Source of the DNA: Phytoseiulus persimilis
Taxonomy: Eukaryota > Arthropoda > Arachnida > Mesostigmata > Phytoseiidae
Assembly (NCBI GenBank): GCA_037576195.1
Contig: CM075101.1
Location: 27,280,001-27,344,000, forward strand
Length of the DNA: 64,000 bases
Reading direction: 5' to 3'
Positions 10,277 to 20,555 of the stretch are shown in pieces; within the stretch, counting starts at the first letter, position 1, and each line of letters begins with the position of its first letter. The notes beneath the pieces are model-generated. The model saw only the letters and a list, made by a program, of their open reading frames with translations, had not been told where the DNA came from and searched no databases. The position numbers were made by a program, and so were the translations under genes.

Positions 10277-11779
10277 ATGATGGCTTTCAGAACTGTCACC
10301 CATTGCATCTTCGACCTCGATGGTACCATATTCGATACGGAGAAAGTCTACTTCAAGTCCATCGATGGAGTTCTCCGCCAGTTCGGGAAGCAACACAGTT
10401 TAGAGCTGTGCCGTAAAATCATCGGTAGGACTCGCCAGGACTACTCTAGGATCATCGTCGAAGATGCTGGACTTCCCATCACTCCTCAAGAGTTCCTCGA
10501 TCGCATGGACGTCATCAGCCACTCGATGTTCCTGAACAGCGTTCTTCTTCCTGGAGCCAAGAAACTCATTCTCCATCTCCAGAAACATGGAATCCCGGCA
10601 GCCGTAGGAACTAGCAGCAACATGGCCTCCGTGGACTTGAAGTTTACTTATCACAAGGATCTGGAAGCCTGCTTCAGTCACATTGTCAGCGGAACGGATG
10701 ACCCCGAAGTCCTCAAGGGCAAACCAGCTCCCGATGTGTTTCTGGTTGCCGCAAGACGATTCAGTCCCGCTCCCGAACCTGGGATGTGTCTCGTCTTCGA
10801 GGACGCTCCCAATGGAGTCCGCGCGGGGCTGTCGGCTGGAATGCAGGTCGTCATGATTCCCGATCCAAAAGTGGTCACTGAAGAGCAGCGCACAGAGCCC
10901 ACCGTGTGCTTAAACTCGTTGGAGGACTTCAAACCCGAACTCTTCGGTCTTCCGCCCTTCGAAGAGGAAACTCCTCTATTCAAACCAGTCACGCACTGCA
11001 TTTTCGATCTCGACGGCACCATATTCGATACAGAGAAAGTTTATTTCAAGTCAATCGACGGAGTTCTCCAGCAATTCGGTAAGCGGCATACCTTGGAGCT
11101 GTGTCGGAAGATCATCGGCAGAACACGCCAAGACTACTCGAAGATCATCGTCGAAGATGCTGGACTTCCCATCACTCCGCAAGAGTTCCTCGATCGCATG
11201 GACGTCATCAGTCACTCAATGTTCCTGAACAGCGTGCTCCTTCCCGGCGCCAGGGAGCTCATTCATCACCTTCGGAAACATGGCATCCCCGCTGCTGTCG
11301 GGACCAGCAGCAATTTGGCCTCGGTCGACTTGAAATTTACGCACCACAAGGATCTAGAGAGCTGGTTCAACCACGTCGTCAGCGGAACTGACGATCCTGA
11401 AGTTCTTGCCGGCAAACCAGCTCCCGACGTGTTTTTGGTTGCGGCGAGAAGATTCAGTCCAGCTCCGAATCCTGAAAGTTGTCTTGTTTTCGAGGACGCT
11501 CCCAATGGGGTTCGCGCGGGTCTGGCAGCAGGAATGCAGGTCGTGATGATCCCAGATCCGAACGTTGTCACCGATGAGCAGCGCAAGGAGCCCACCGTTT
11601 GTTTGAAGTCTCTTCTTGATTTCAAGCCAGAATGGTTCGGTTTACCGGCGTTCTCATCGCTCCCAACGTCGGAACCGTCGGTCAGGATGCCGGCTCAGAA
11701 GAGGCACCGTGAGCTGAGCCCTACATCGGCTTCGGCTTCCGCGAAGCTTAGGGCCGAGAGCATGATCTCGGAGGCATGA
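10277..11779 (+). CDS. Two-domain HAD phosphatase, pseudouridine-5'-phosphatase-like (copy 2)
   Basis: This encodes 500 residues and lies exactly 5444 bp after copy 1. The only protein difference I see from copy 1 is Q333R in domain 2. Both sets of HAD motifs are intact (D13/D15, T112, K149, E175-D176; D244/D246, T343, K380, E406-D407). The very low divergence implies very recent duplication, ongoing gene conversion, or an assembly of near-identical copies. It is intronless, with a poly(A) signal 36 bp after the stop. The function is as inferred for copy 1. Confidence 0.9.
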   Translation: MMAFRTVTHCIFDLDGTIFDTEKVYFKSIDGVLRQFGKQHSLELCRKIIGRTRQDYSRIIVEDAGLPITPQEFLDRMDVISHSMFLNSVLLPGAKKLILHLQKHGIPAAVGTSSNMASVDLKFTYHKDLEACFSHIVSGTDDPEVLKGKPAPDVFLVAARRFSPAPEPGMCLVFEDAPNGVRAGLSAGMQVVMIPDPKVVTEEQRTEPTVCLNSLEDFKPELFGLPPFEEETPLFKPVTHCIFDLDGTIFDTEKVYFKSIDGVLQQFGKRHTLELCRKIIGRTRQDYSKIIVEDAGLPITPQEFLDRMDVISHSMFLNSVLLPGARELIHHLRKHGIPAAVGTSSNLASVDLKFTHHKDLESWFNHVVSGTDDPEVLAGKPAPDVFLVAARRFSPAPNPESCLVFEDAPNGVRAGLAAGMQVVMIPDPNVVTDEQRKEPTVCLKSLLDFKPEWFGLPAFSSLPTSEPSVRMPAQKRHRELSPTSASASAKLRAESMISEA

Positions 11780-11814
11780 GATATTGGCGTCGTTCTGTTG
11801 TTTAATCACTTGTT

Positions 11815-11820
11815 AATAAA
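11815..11820 (+). terminator. Polyadenylation signal AATAAA, HAD copy 2
   Basis: A canonical signal in the conserved 3' UTR. Further copies occur in the duplicated 3' ends at 12397-12402 and 13365-13370. Confidence 0.7.
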
Positions 11821-12286
11821 AACTTTTACTTTACAAATCGAAGTTCCTCGTGTCCCCCTTGTAGTTTTCTACGCCCGTTCAGCAAGATACAGTGCGAATC
11901 TTTGTTTAACAGTCGGTTTCTCAGCCCGACAGCTCGTTGAACATCGTCCTCTCGATTTCGCTCGTGTTGTAGGATAGGTTGTGCTACTCCCGAACCAAAC
12001 GTGGCAAGGGGGAGAGATGGCGCTGTCGCGGAATCAACAGCGCCATCTTTCCGTTCCTCAGAGTCTGACAGATTAAGTTCACTGATCTGATGTAGCATTG
12101 AACGATTTCACGTAATCGAAATGCCCCATGTCTCATAATACCCATTGGAGAACACCCAAGATCCGGCAGCTTTTTTTTCTCGGACATTCGAGCGAAATCA
12201 GATGACTAGAGCTGAGAAATTCGGGCATTATTCATTGATCATCATCAATCAATGCATGTATCTGTGGTTAGATGGATGGATCGGGG

Positions 12287-12361
12287 CACCGCGAGCTGAG
12301 CCCTACATCGGCTTCGGCTACCGCGAAGCTTAGGGCCGAGAGCATGATCTCGGAGGCATGA
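12287..12361 (+). pseudogene. HAD C-terminal fragment in U2 (first)
   Basis: This is the same 24-codon fragment as at 6843-6917, at the expected 5444-bp offset. Confidence 0.85.
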
Positions 12362-12893
12362 GATCTTGGCGTCGTTCTGTTGTTTAATCACTCGTTAATA
12401 AAAACTTTTACTTTACAAATCGAAGTTCCTCGTGTCTCTCCTGTAGTTTTCGACGCCCGTTCAGCAAGATACAGACGCGAATCTTTGTCTAACAGTCGGT
12501 TTCTCAGCCCGACAGCTCGTTGAACATCGTCCTCTCGATTTCGCTCGTGTTGTAAGATAGGTTGTGCTACTCCCGAACCAAACGTGGCAAGGGGGAGAGT
12601 TTCTCGCGGAATCGACAGCGCCATCTTTCCGTTCCTCAGAGTCTGACAGATTAAGTTTACTGATCTGATGTAGCATTGAACGATTTCACGCAATCGAAAT
12701 GCCCCATGTCTCATGATGCCCATTTCAGAACACCCAAGATCCGGCAGTTTTCTTTTTCTCGGATATTTGAGCGAAATCAGTTGACCAGAGCTGAGAAATT
12801 CGGGCATTATTCATCAATCATCATCAATCAATGCATGGATCTGTGGTTAGATGGATGGATCGATGTATGAATTATGCATTATTTCCGGTGCTA

Positions 12894-13133
12894 CTTGATT
12901 CGAGTGCAGTTGATTTGAGCGAGGTCGATTTGAGCGCATTTGATTTGAGCGAGGTCGATTTGAGCGCGGTTGATTTGAGCGAGGTCGATTTGAGCGAAGT
13001 CGATTTGAGCGCATTTGATTTGAGCGAGGTCGATTTGAGCGCGGTTGATTTGAGCGAGGTCGATTTGAGCGAGGTCGATTTGAGCGCAGTTGATCTGAGC
13101 GAGGTCGATTTGAGCGCATTTGATTTGAGCGAG
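12894..13133 (+). repeat. 15-bp minisatellite array, U2 (truncated first copy)
   Basis: About 16 units of the same 15-bp repeat as at 7450-7865, cut short by the 968-bp duplication junction. Confidence 0.85.
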
Positions 13134-13254
13134 GCAGCTTTTTTTTCTCGGACATTCGAGCGAAATCAGATGACTAGAGCTGAGAAATTCGGGCATTATT
13201 CATTGATCATCATCAATCAATGCATGTATCTGTGGTTAGATGGATGGATCGGGG

Positions 13255-13329
13255 CACCGCGAGCTGAGCCCTACATCGGCTTCGGCTACCGCGAAGCTTA
13301 GGGCCGAGAGCATGATCTCGGAGGCATGA
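13255..13329 (+). pseudogene. HAD C-terminal fragment in U2 (second)
   Basis: This is a further copy of the 24-codon HAD end, produced by the 968-bp duplication. Confidence 0.85.
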
Positions 13330-13861
13330 GATCTTGGCGTCGTTCTGTTGTTTAATCACTCGTTAATAAAAACTTTTACTTTACAAATCGAAGTTCCTCG
13401 TGTCTCTCCTGTAGTTTTCGACGCCCGTTCAGCAAGATACAGACGCGAACCTTTGTCTAACAGTCGGTTTCTCAGCCCGACAGCTCGTTGAACATCGTCC
13501 TCTCGATTTCGCTCGTGTTGTAAGATAGGTTGTGCTACTCCCGAACCAAACGTGGCAAGGGGGAGAGTTTCTCGCGGAATCGACAGCGCCATCTTTCCGT
13601 TCCTCAGAGTCTGACAGATTAAGTTTACTGATCTGATGTAGCATTGAACGATTTCACGCCATCGAAATGCCCCATGTCTCATGATGCCCATTTCAGAACA
13701 CCCAAGATCCGGCAGTTTTCTTTTTCTCGGATATTTGAGCGAAATCAGATGACCAGAGCTGAGAAATTCGGGCATTATTCATTAATCATCATCAATCAAT
13801 GCATGGATCTGTGGTTAGATGGATGGATCGATGTATGAATTATGCATTATTTCCGGTGCTA

Positions 13862-14290
13862 CTTGATTCGAGTGCAGTTGATTTGAGCGAGGTCGATTTG
13901 AGCGCATTTGATTTGAGCGAGGTCGATTTGAGCGCGGTTGATTTGAGCGGGGTCGATTTGAGCGAGGTCGATTTGAGCGCATTTGATTTGAGCGAGGTCG
14001 ATTTGAGCGCATTTGATTTGAGCGAGGTCGATTTGAGCGCGGTTGATTTGAGCGAGGTCGATTTGAGCGAGGTCGATTTGAGCGCAGTTGATCTGAGCGA
14101 GGTCGATTTGAGCGCATTTGATTTGAGCGAGGTCGATTTGAGCGCATTTGATTTGAGCGAGGTCGATTTGAGCGCGGTTGATTTGAGCGAGGTCGATTTG
14201 AGCGAGGTCGATTTGAGCGCAGTTGATCTGAGCGAGGTCGATTTGAGCGCAGTTGATTTGAGCGAGGTCGATTGAAGCGCAGTTAATTTG
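13862..14290 (+). repeat. 15-bp minisatellite array, U2 arm 1
   Basis: This is the full-length array, about one unit longer than in U1. It corresponds to the left arm of the U2 foldback-like element (13862-14840). Confidence 0.85.
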
Positions 14291-14571
14291 AGCGCGACGA
14301 ATTCACTCGCGCTGCTGTGAGTGTGGAGTACGAGACAGAGGTAGAGGAAAATCCCTCACCTATCCGCTGATTGCACACTACTCGACGAACCAAGAAAGTA
14401 ATATGTTCTCGGGGTAAAATGAAGAAGAGAAAGCGGACCTCATCAGAAACATTTCGCCCTTTCTAGCTCAGCTACGTCAATTCGTCTGGTTCATCGAGAA
14501 AATGTCGTCAACGAGGTATCACGTGCCGTCGTATGCTCTCTACTCTTCATATTCCGCCGAGCAACTGTACT

Positions 14572-14840
14572 TAAATCAATTACGCTCGAATGAATTGCGC
14601 TTGAATCGATTGCGCTCAAATCAGCTGCGCTCGAATGAACTGCGCTCAAATGATTTGCGCTCAAATCAATTGCGCTAAAATCAGTTGCGCTCGAATCAAC
14701 TGCGCTCGAATCTCACGCTCAGATCGATCGCGCTTCAATCGATTGCGCTCAAATCAATTGCGCTCAAGTCATCTGCGCTTAAATCAATTGCGGTCCGATT
14801 GACCTCGCTCAAATCGATCCGCGCTCAAATCGACTGACAC
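14572..14840 (-). repeat. Inverted 15-bp array, U2 arm 2
   Basis: This corresponds to 8147-8415 with a small deletion near 14712. It pairs with the 13862-14290 array. Confidence 0.8.
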
Positions 14841-15495
14841 GATTATTTCCATGGAGACTGATGAAGTCAGCTATAACAGACTCATTCATCCATATCCCTA
14901 TATGGATGGTTTGGTCGTATACAGCCGAGATGGGTCAGATTGGTCTCCAAATCACCCCTCCAGACTTGGAAAAGTACTGGTCAGATTGGTCTCGGAATCA
15001 CCCGAGAACGGGGACTGCCGCAGGCGCGACACGTCACCCATGTTAGACGACCCATGTACTCCTCGAGTTTCGCGACGAATGTTTGGCGTCGCGGGCGCTC
15101 GCCAGATAATTATTAAGGGGTCATATCCCAGTTTCGATCCAGCTGATTGTATATCGTGTGTTGCGATTCGACGAGTGTGAGCTGTTTATTCAGACGATCT
15201 CTCGTTGTTGGCATAGCCCGGAGTTCTGTGTTCTAGTGCACATCCAATCATTGAGAAACTATGCTGCTGCGGCATCGGTGCACATCAGTCCCCGCCTAGC
15301 GGAAAGTTGTGTACTGGGCTCTGCTAGCGGCGTAGTTTAGCTGTGTGACAGCTGTGGGATACGTTTGTTGAATGTGCCTGCTTTGTCTGCGAATCGGTTA
15401 ATTCCTTTTTGCGGTGAGTATGGTACAGTAGGCGAGTGTCTCGACATCAATGGTTGACATTAGTTATTTGACCATTTCCATTGGGCAACCAGAGC
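14841..15495. other. Unit spacer, no gene identified
   Basis: A copy of 8416-9070 with a few substitutions. No recognisable coding content. Confidence 0.5.
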
Positions 15496-16265
15496 CCAAT
15501 GGAAGGCGAAATGCGTGCCCGCGTCGACCTACTGGAGCTCAGAACTGGTGGCGTCAGCTGACACTCAGCAGACGCAGAGAATGGAAACATGCCAACACGA
15601 GCCAGGTGGATGGGCACTCGGTCAGCCGTCCTTCAATATGGTAAATCAGTTCGTAGACGGAGAACTGTGGTGGGCTTCATACAAAAGCGGAGAAGCCAAG
15701 ATTGAAATACTATATTTTACCAGAATCGGACAAATGTCCAGAGATAGATGGCCAAGATCTATCCTAGGAATGATGGAGACATGCAACATATTCAGTTCTT
15801 CCACAAGAGAATGCTCCACCTCAAAAAAGACTGGAGGACCCTCCGCAAAGAGGTGGAAGAACAAATCGGAACAGTCACTGATGGAGAATGGAGAGAGCGA
15901 ATGGGAAGCGAATCCAGCCTGGAAAGGTACAGGCAACACAAAATGCAGAGGGGCGCGTTAGGCCATATATACGAAAACTCCAGAGGGAGCACGCTTATTG
16001 CCAGTGCACGAGCGTGCTTTCTAAACACCGCGTATAGAAGCGGAATTCACAAAAGACTAGGCTTACATGAAGACTCGACAAGAGGGATTGTAGGGCAAAC
16101 CAAACGGAGTCTAGAGATATGTGAGAGAGCAACGAAAGAATACATCCCACGCGCTTGCTAGATCAACTACCAACGAGCATACCCAGCAGAGTGATCTCGC
16201 CCCCGCGTGTGGGATGTCCAACATATATCGAAATGTTTAAGCAAGGAATAATTATTGAATCAATC
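15496..16265 (+). pseudogene. Truncated non-LTR retrotransposon 3' end (copy 3 of 3)
   Basis: This is near-identical to 9071-9840, with the same split frame (15515-15961 and 15748-16161). It begins unit U3. Confidence 0.45.
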
Positions 16266-16701
16266 AATCAGTACTATTTGGAATGCCATCATAGACGGAG
16301 ATGCTTGGTTCAAACAAATCAGCGGGTTAAGCGTGTCTGGAGAAGATTGAATCCAATCACGACCCCGGCGGGATGCCTTTGAAGGACTGAAATCTATCAT
16401 GAGCAGATCATTAATTCTGATTGGCTCATCGGCTGATTGAACAGAGTGCACGAGGGGGCTGAACGACCCAGCCTGTCCCCGAACCAGTTTTCTCGACCAG
16501 GACGCTCTCAACCTCGAAAAAAACAGCCCCAAAGAGAGTCCGGGTTGGTGAACGCCCTCTCCGAATGGGGGAGATCCCCTCGAGGCGTAGCTTAAAAACA
16601 AAGGCCAGGGCCCTCCAGAAGCACAGACGCAACAACCTCCAAGAGTCCTGCAGCTCTCAACTTGAGGCCGAGCATCTTCTAACTTCCCAAACCCCAACTT
16701 C

Positions 16702-18204
16702 ATGATGGCTTTCAGAACTGTCACCCATTGCATCTTCGACCTCGATGGTACCATATTCGATACGGAGAAAGTCTACTTCAAGTCCATCGATGGAGTTCTC
16801 CGCCAGTTCGGGAAGCAACACAGTTTAGAGCTGTGCCGTAAAATCATCGGTAGGACTCGCCAGGACTACTCTAGGATCATCGTCGAAGATGCTGGACTTC
16901 CCATCACTCCTCAAGAGTTCCTCGATCGCATGGACGTCATCAGCCACTCGATGTTCCTGAACAGCGTTCTTCTTCCTGGAGCCAAGAAACTCATTCTCCA
17001 TCTCCAGAAACATGGAATCCCGGCAGCCATAGGAACTAGCAGCAACATGGCCTCCGTGGACTTGAAGTTTACTTATCACAAGGATCTGGAAGCCTGCTTC
17101 AGTCACATTGTCAGCGGAACGGATGACCCCGAAGTCCTCAAGGGCAAACCAGCTCCCGATGTGTTTCTGGTTGCCGCAAGACGATTCAGTCCCGCTCCCG
17201 AACCTGGGATGTGTCTCGTCTTCGAGGACGCTCCCAATGGAGTCCGCGCGGGGCTGTCGGCTGGAATGCAGGTCGTCATGATTCCCGATCCAAAAGTGGT
17301 CACTGAAGAGCAGCGCACAGAGCCCACCGTGTGCTTAAACTCGTTGGAGGACTTCAAACCCGAACTCTTCGGTCTTCCGCCCTTCGAAGAGGAAACTCCT
17401 CTATTCAAACCAGTCACGCACTGCATTTTCGATCTCGACGGCACCATATTCGATACAGAGAAAGTTTATTTCAAGTCAATCGACGGAGTTCTCCAGCAAT
17501 TCGGTAAGCGGCATACCTTGGAGCTGTGTCGGAAGATCATCGGCAGAACACGCCAAGACTACTCGAAGATCATCGTCGAAGATGCTGGACTTCCCATCAC
17601 TCCGCAAGAGTTCCTCGATCGCATGGACGTCATCAGTCACTCAATGTTCCTGAACAGCGTGCTCCTTCCCGGCGCCAAGGAGCTCATTCATCACCTTCAG
17701 AAACATGGTATCCCCGCTGCTGTCGGGACCAGCAGCAATTTGGCCTCGGTAGACTTGAAATTCACGCACCACAAGGATCTAGAGAGCTGGTTCAACCACG
17801 TCGTCAGCGGAACTGACGATCCTGAAGTTCTTGCCGGCAAACCAGCTCCCGACGTATTTTTGGTTGCAGCGAGAAGATTCAGTCCAGCTCCGAATCCTGA
17901 AAGTTGTCTTGTTTTCGAGGACGCTCCCAATGGGGTTCGCGCGGGTCTGGCAGCAGGAATGCAGGTCGTGATGATCCCAGATCCGAACGTTGTCACCGAT
18001 GAGCAGCGCAAGGAGCCCACCGTTTGTTTGAAGTCTCTTCTTGATTTCAAGCCAGAATGGTTCGGTTTACCGGCGTTCTCATCGCTCCCAACGTCGGAAC
18101 CGTCGGTCAGGATGCCGGCTCAGAAGAGGCACCGTGAGCTGAGCCCTACATCGGCTTCGGCTTCCGCGAAGCTTAGGGCCGAGAGCATGATCTCGGAGGC
18201 ATGA
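16702..18204 (+). CDS. Two-domain HAD phosphatase, pseudouridine-5'-phosphatase-like (copy 3)
   Basis: This encodes 500 residues. Relative to copy 1 it has V110I in domain 1 and R326K in domain 2, with all catalytic motifs retained in both domains. It is intronless. Its 3' UTR diverges from the other units after about 18290 and homology is lost near 18385, so unit U3 has no minisatellite or foldback portion in direct orientation. The function is as inferred for copy 1. Confidence 0.9.
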   Translation: MMAFRTVTHCIFDLDGTIFDTEKVYFKSIDGVLRQFGKQHSLELCRKIIGRTRQDYSRIIVEDAGLPITPQEFLDRMDVISHSMFLNSVLLPGAKKLILHLQKHGIPAAIGTSSNMASVDLKFTYHKDLEACFSHIVSGTDDPEVLKGKPAPDVFLVAARRFSPAPEPGMCLVFEDAPNGVRAGLSAGMQVVMIPDPKVVTEEQRTEPTVCLNSLEDFKPELFGLPPFEEETPLFKPVTHCIFDLDGTIFDTEKVYFKSIDGVLQQFGKRHTLELCRKIIGRTRQDYSKIIVEDAGLPITPQEFLDRMDVISHSMFLNSVLLPGAKELIHHLQKHGIPAAVGTSSNLASVDLKFTHHKDLESWFNHVVSGTDDPEVLAGKPAPDVFLVAARRFSPAPNPESCLVFEDAPNGVRAGLAAGMQVVMIPDPNVVTDEQRKEPTVCLKSLLDFKPEWFGLPAFSSLPTSEPSVRMPAQKRHRELSPTSASASAKLRAESMISEA

Positions 18205-18239
18205 GATATTGGCGTCGTTCTGTTGTTTAATCACTTGTT

Positions 18240-18245
18240 AATAAA
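18240..18245 (+). terminator. Polyadenylation signal AATAAA, HAD copy 3
   Basis: A canonical signal 36 bp after the stop. Confidence 0.7.
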
Positions 18246-18385
18246 AACTTTTACTTTACAAATCGAAGTTCCTCGTGTTCCTCCTGCAGTTTTCTACGCC
18301 CATTCAGCAAGATACCGACGCGAATCTTCGTCTGACAGTCGGTTTCTCAGCCCTGCAGCTCGTTGAACATCATCTGCCCGATCTG

Positions 18386-18690
18386 GCGCTATTTCTCCGA
18401 GCACAACCGATGTTTTCCGGTATCTCCTCGCTCGCTCACCAAGAGAACTTCAGTCAGACTCGGGGTTGTGCACACCTCGCGGGTATCAGCCTCGAATAGC
18501 CGAAATATCATCGATCAGGAACCCAATCCTTTACTGTTTCACTCTTGTTGGGAAACTGGGCCCAACTGGGTGCAGTCAAATCTTCAACAGTGGCAGCTCA
18601 TTAACGCGGTCCATAGCTGATCCTTTCTTTTGCTGTGAAACTTCTGATTGGTGGGTTAAGCCCTGGACAGAACACCGACCCCAGTGAGGG
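18386..18690. other. Unassigned spacer
   Basis: This follows the point where U3 homology ends. I see only short ORFs and no recognisable domain. Confidence 0.4.
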
Positions 18691-18741
18691 GCATCCTCGA
18701 CTCTGTTACGAGAATGGGTAAAAACAACCCCCGAAGATTTC

Positions 18742-18935
18742 GTGAATCATTCGCAGATGAGCAAAGCCGGTTCCTCGGATTTTCTGGCGGAAGTATCGCC
18801 ACTGATCGAGAGGAAGCACACTTTCCGAGAGGCTTTGAGTTCGAGTACGAAACTGGAGATGACAATGCGCTGTATAGCTACCGGGGACAACTCCAGCACC
18901 TTGAGCGCTCTCTTTGTTTTCCGGCTGAAAATCTC
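18742..18935 (+). pseudogene. PIF/Harbinger transposase fragment
   Basis: About 60 codons starting near an ATG at 18742 read LAEVSPLIERKHT, then FREALSSSTKLEMTM, then RCIATGDNSSTLSALF. This matches the conserved N-terminal half of PIF/Harbinger (HARBI1-like) transposases, where the core reads L-R-[FY]-L-A-T-G-D followed by a phenylalanine-arginine pair. The matching frame breaks just after FR, where homology would continue with a V-P-E segment only in another frame. The DDE catalytic part is absent, so this is a relic. Confidence 0.6.
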
Positions 18936-19177
18936 AGCCAGCCCTCAGAAGTGTCCCGGAATCATCTTTCGGTATTGCTTCAGTAACACTCCCTATCGCC
19001 TCGCAAATCCCATTGCGGGCGGTGGGCTCGGGTCTTAAGATGGTTCAGATTTAATTCTGATATGAATTAAATCCTCTTTTCACCACCTAAGAAATTTTTG
19101 TTGTCGGCCGGGGATCGAACCCGCGATTGCTAGCTTAGCGTGGCACCCAAGGCGTTGGTTTATGCCACACGGCCAAC
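18917..19177 (-). repeat. Dispersed repeat with tRNA-like head (SINE-like), copy 1
   Basis: Read on the minus strand, 19177-19103 resembles a tRNA. Seven-bp acceptor arms GTTGGCC/GGCCGAC pair, and there is a T-arm with a perfect B-box (GGTTCGATCCC). The D-arm is recognisable but the anticodon arm is aberrant. The next 185 bp are shared with a second copy at 24151-24405. A tRNA head plus a unique body is SINE architecture, but the body overlaps the end of the Harbinger-like frame, so a composite origin is possible. Confidence 0.5.
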
Positions 19178-19494
19178 GAGCGCTCTCTACAGAGCCCCTG
19201 AGAGCACGTTCTCGCTGTCTTTGCTTCAAGTCTGCCGGGCCACATATGAAGCTCTTGAGGAGGAATTTCCTCGTCAGAAAAATCGGTTGAACACTCAGTT
19301 CGCTATGGCTGCGACGTCTTTCGTCGGGAACGGGATACGGAGGTGGAAGAAGTTACTCGCCCGCTCCATTGGGTTTCTTTTGTGAAGGCTCTGGTTGCCC
19401 ATCTCGGCGGTATACGACCAATCTATCCAAATAGGGATATGGATGGATGAGTCTGTTATAGCTGACTTCATCAGTCTCCATGGAAATAATCGTG

Positions 19495-19670
19495 TCAGTC
19501 GATTTGAGCGAGGTCGATTAGACCGCAATTTAATTAGGCGCAACCGATTTGAGCGCTATTGATTTGAGCGCAAATGATTTGAGTGCAATTGATTTTACCG
19601 CAGCTGATTTGAGCGCAACTGATTTGAGTGAAATTGATTCAAGCGCAATGGATTTGAGTACGGTTGCTCG
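19495..19670 (+). repeat. 15-bp array, inverted unit, distal arm
   Basis: Degenerate units such as GATTTGAGCGCAATT. It is equivalent to 8147-8415 in reverse orientation and shorter. Confidence 0.7.
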
Positions 19671-19919
19671 GCGGAATATGAAGGTAGAGAGCAGACTACG
19701 GCACGTGATACCTCGTTGACGACATTCCCTCGATGAACCAGACGAATTAACGTAGCTTAGCTAGAGAGGGCGAAATGTTTCTGATGAGGTTCGCTTTCTT
19801 TTCTTCATATTCCCCCGAGAAATCGTACCTTCTTCGTTCGTCGAGTAGTGTGCAATCAGCGAATAGGTGAGGGATCTTCCTCTACCTCTGTCTCGTACTC
19901 CACACTCACAGCAGCGCAA

Positions 19920-20125
19920 GTGAATTCGTCGCGCTCAAAATTAACTGCGCTTCAATCGACCTCGCTAAAATCAACTGTGCTGAAATCGACCTCGCTCAGA
20001 TCAAATGCGCTCAAATCGACCTCGCTCAAATCAAATGCGCTCAAATCGACCTCGCTCAAATCAAATGCGCTCAGATCGACCTCGCTCAAATCATCTGCGC
20101 TCAAATCGATAGTGCGCTCGAATCG
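19920..20125 (-). repeat. 15-bp array, inverted unit, proximal arm
   Basis: About 13 units reading GCGCTCAAATCGACC and variants. It is equivalent to 7450-7865 in reverse orientation and about half the length. Confidence 0.8.
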
Positions 20126-20365
20126 AGCAGCACCGGAAATAATGCATAATTCATACATCGATCCATCCATCTACCCACAGATCCATGCATTGATTGATGA
20201 TGATTAATGAATAATGCCCGAATTTTTCAGCTCTAGTCATCTGATTTCGCTCGAATGTCCGAGAAAAAAAAGCTGCCGGATCTTGGGTGTTCTCCAATGG
20301 GCATCATGAGACATGGGGAATTTCGATTACGTGAAATCGTTCAATGCTACATCAGATCAGAAAAC

Positions 20366-20382
20366 TTAATTTGTAAGACTCT
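20366..20382. repeat. Target-site duplication, left
   Basis: The 17-bp sequence TTAATTTGT-AAGACTCT matches 24691-24707 with one mismatch. The pre-insertion site is represented in the other units (for example 6611-6627 on the opposite strand). Confidence 0.8.
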
Positions 20383-20555
20383 TTTTTTTTGTTATAGGGG
20401 TTTCGGCGAGTGCCTGGTGCACATGTACTGCTGGGACCATGCAGCTAGTGTGAGACTTGCAAACTCACTAAACACCGTATTCCCCCGTCCCTCTTCGGGT
20501 CGGAAACCTGCCGAGCAATTACTTCGAAGTCCGAAGAGGGGGGCACCTGGTTCAT

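Larger units (their letters stand above)
12166..14101 (+). repeat. Exact-length 968-bp tandem duplication inside U2
   Basis: The segment starting CAGCTTTTTTTTCTCGG at 12166 recurs at 13134. The block contains a HAD C-terminal fragment, its 3' UTR and the beginning of the 15-bp array. The junction lies inside the array at about 13133, where GAGCGAGG runs straight into the CAGCTTTT sequence. U1 lacks this extra block, which explains nearly all of the unit length difference (6425 versus 5444 bp). Confidence 0.85.

Noticed and set aside
19103-19177. Functional tRNA gene
   Set aside because: The acceptor and T arms are good, but the anticodon arm does not fold normally and the sequence is part of a dispersed repeat.
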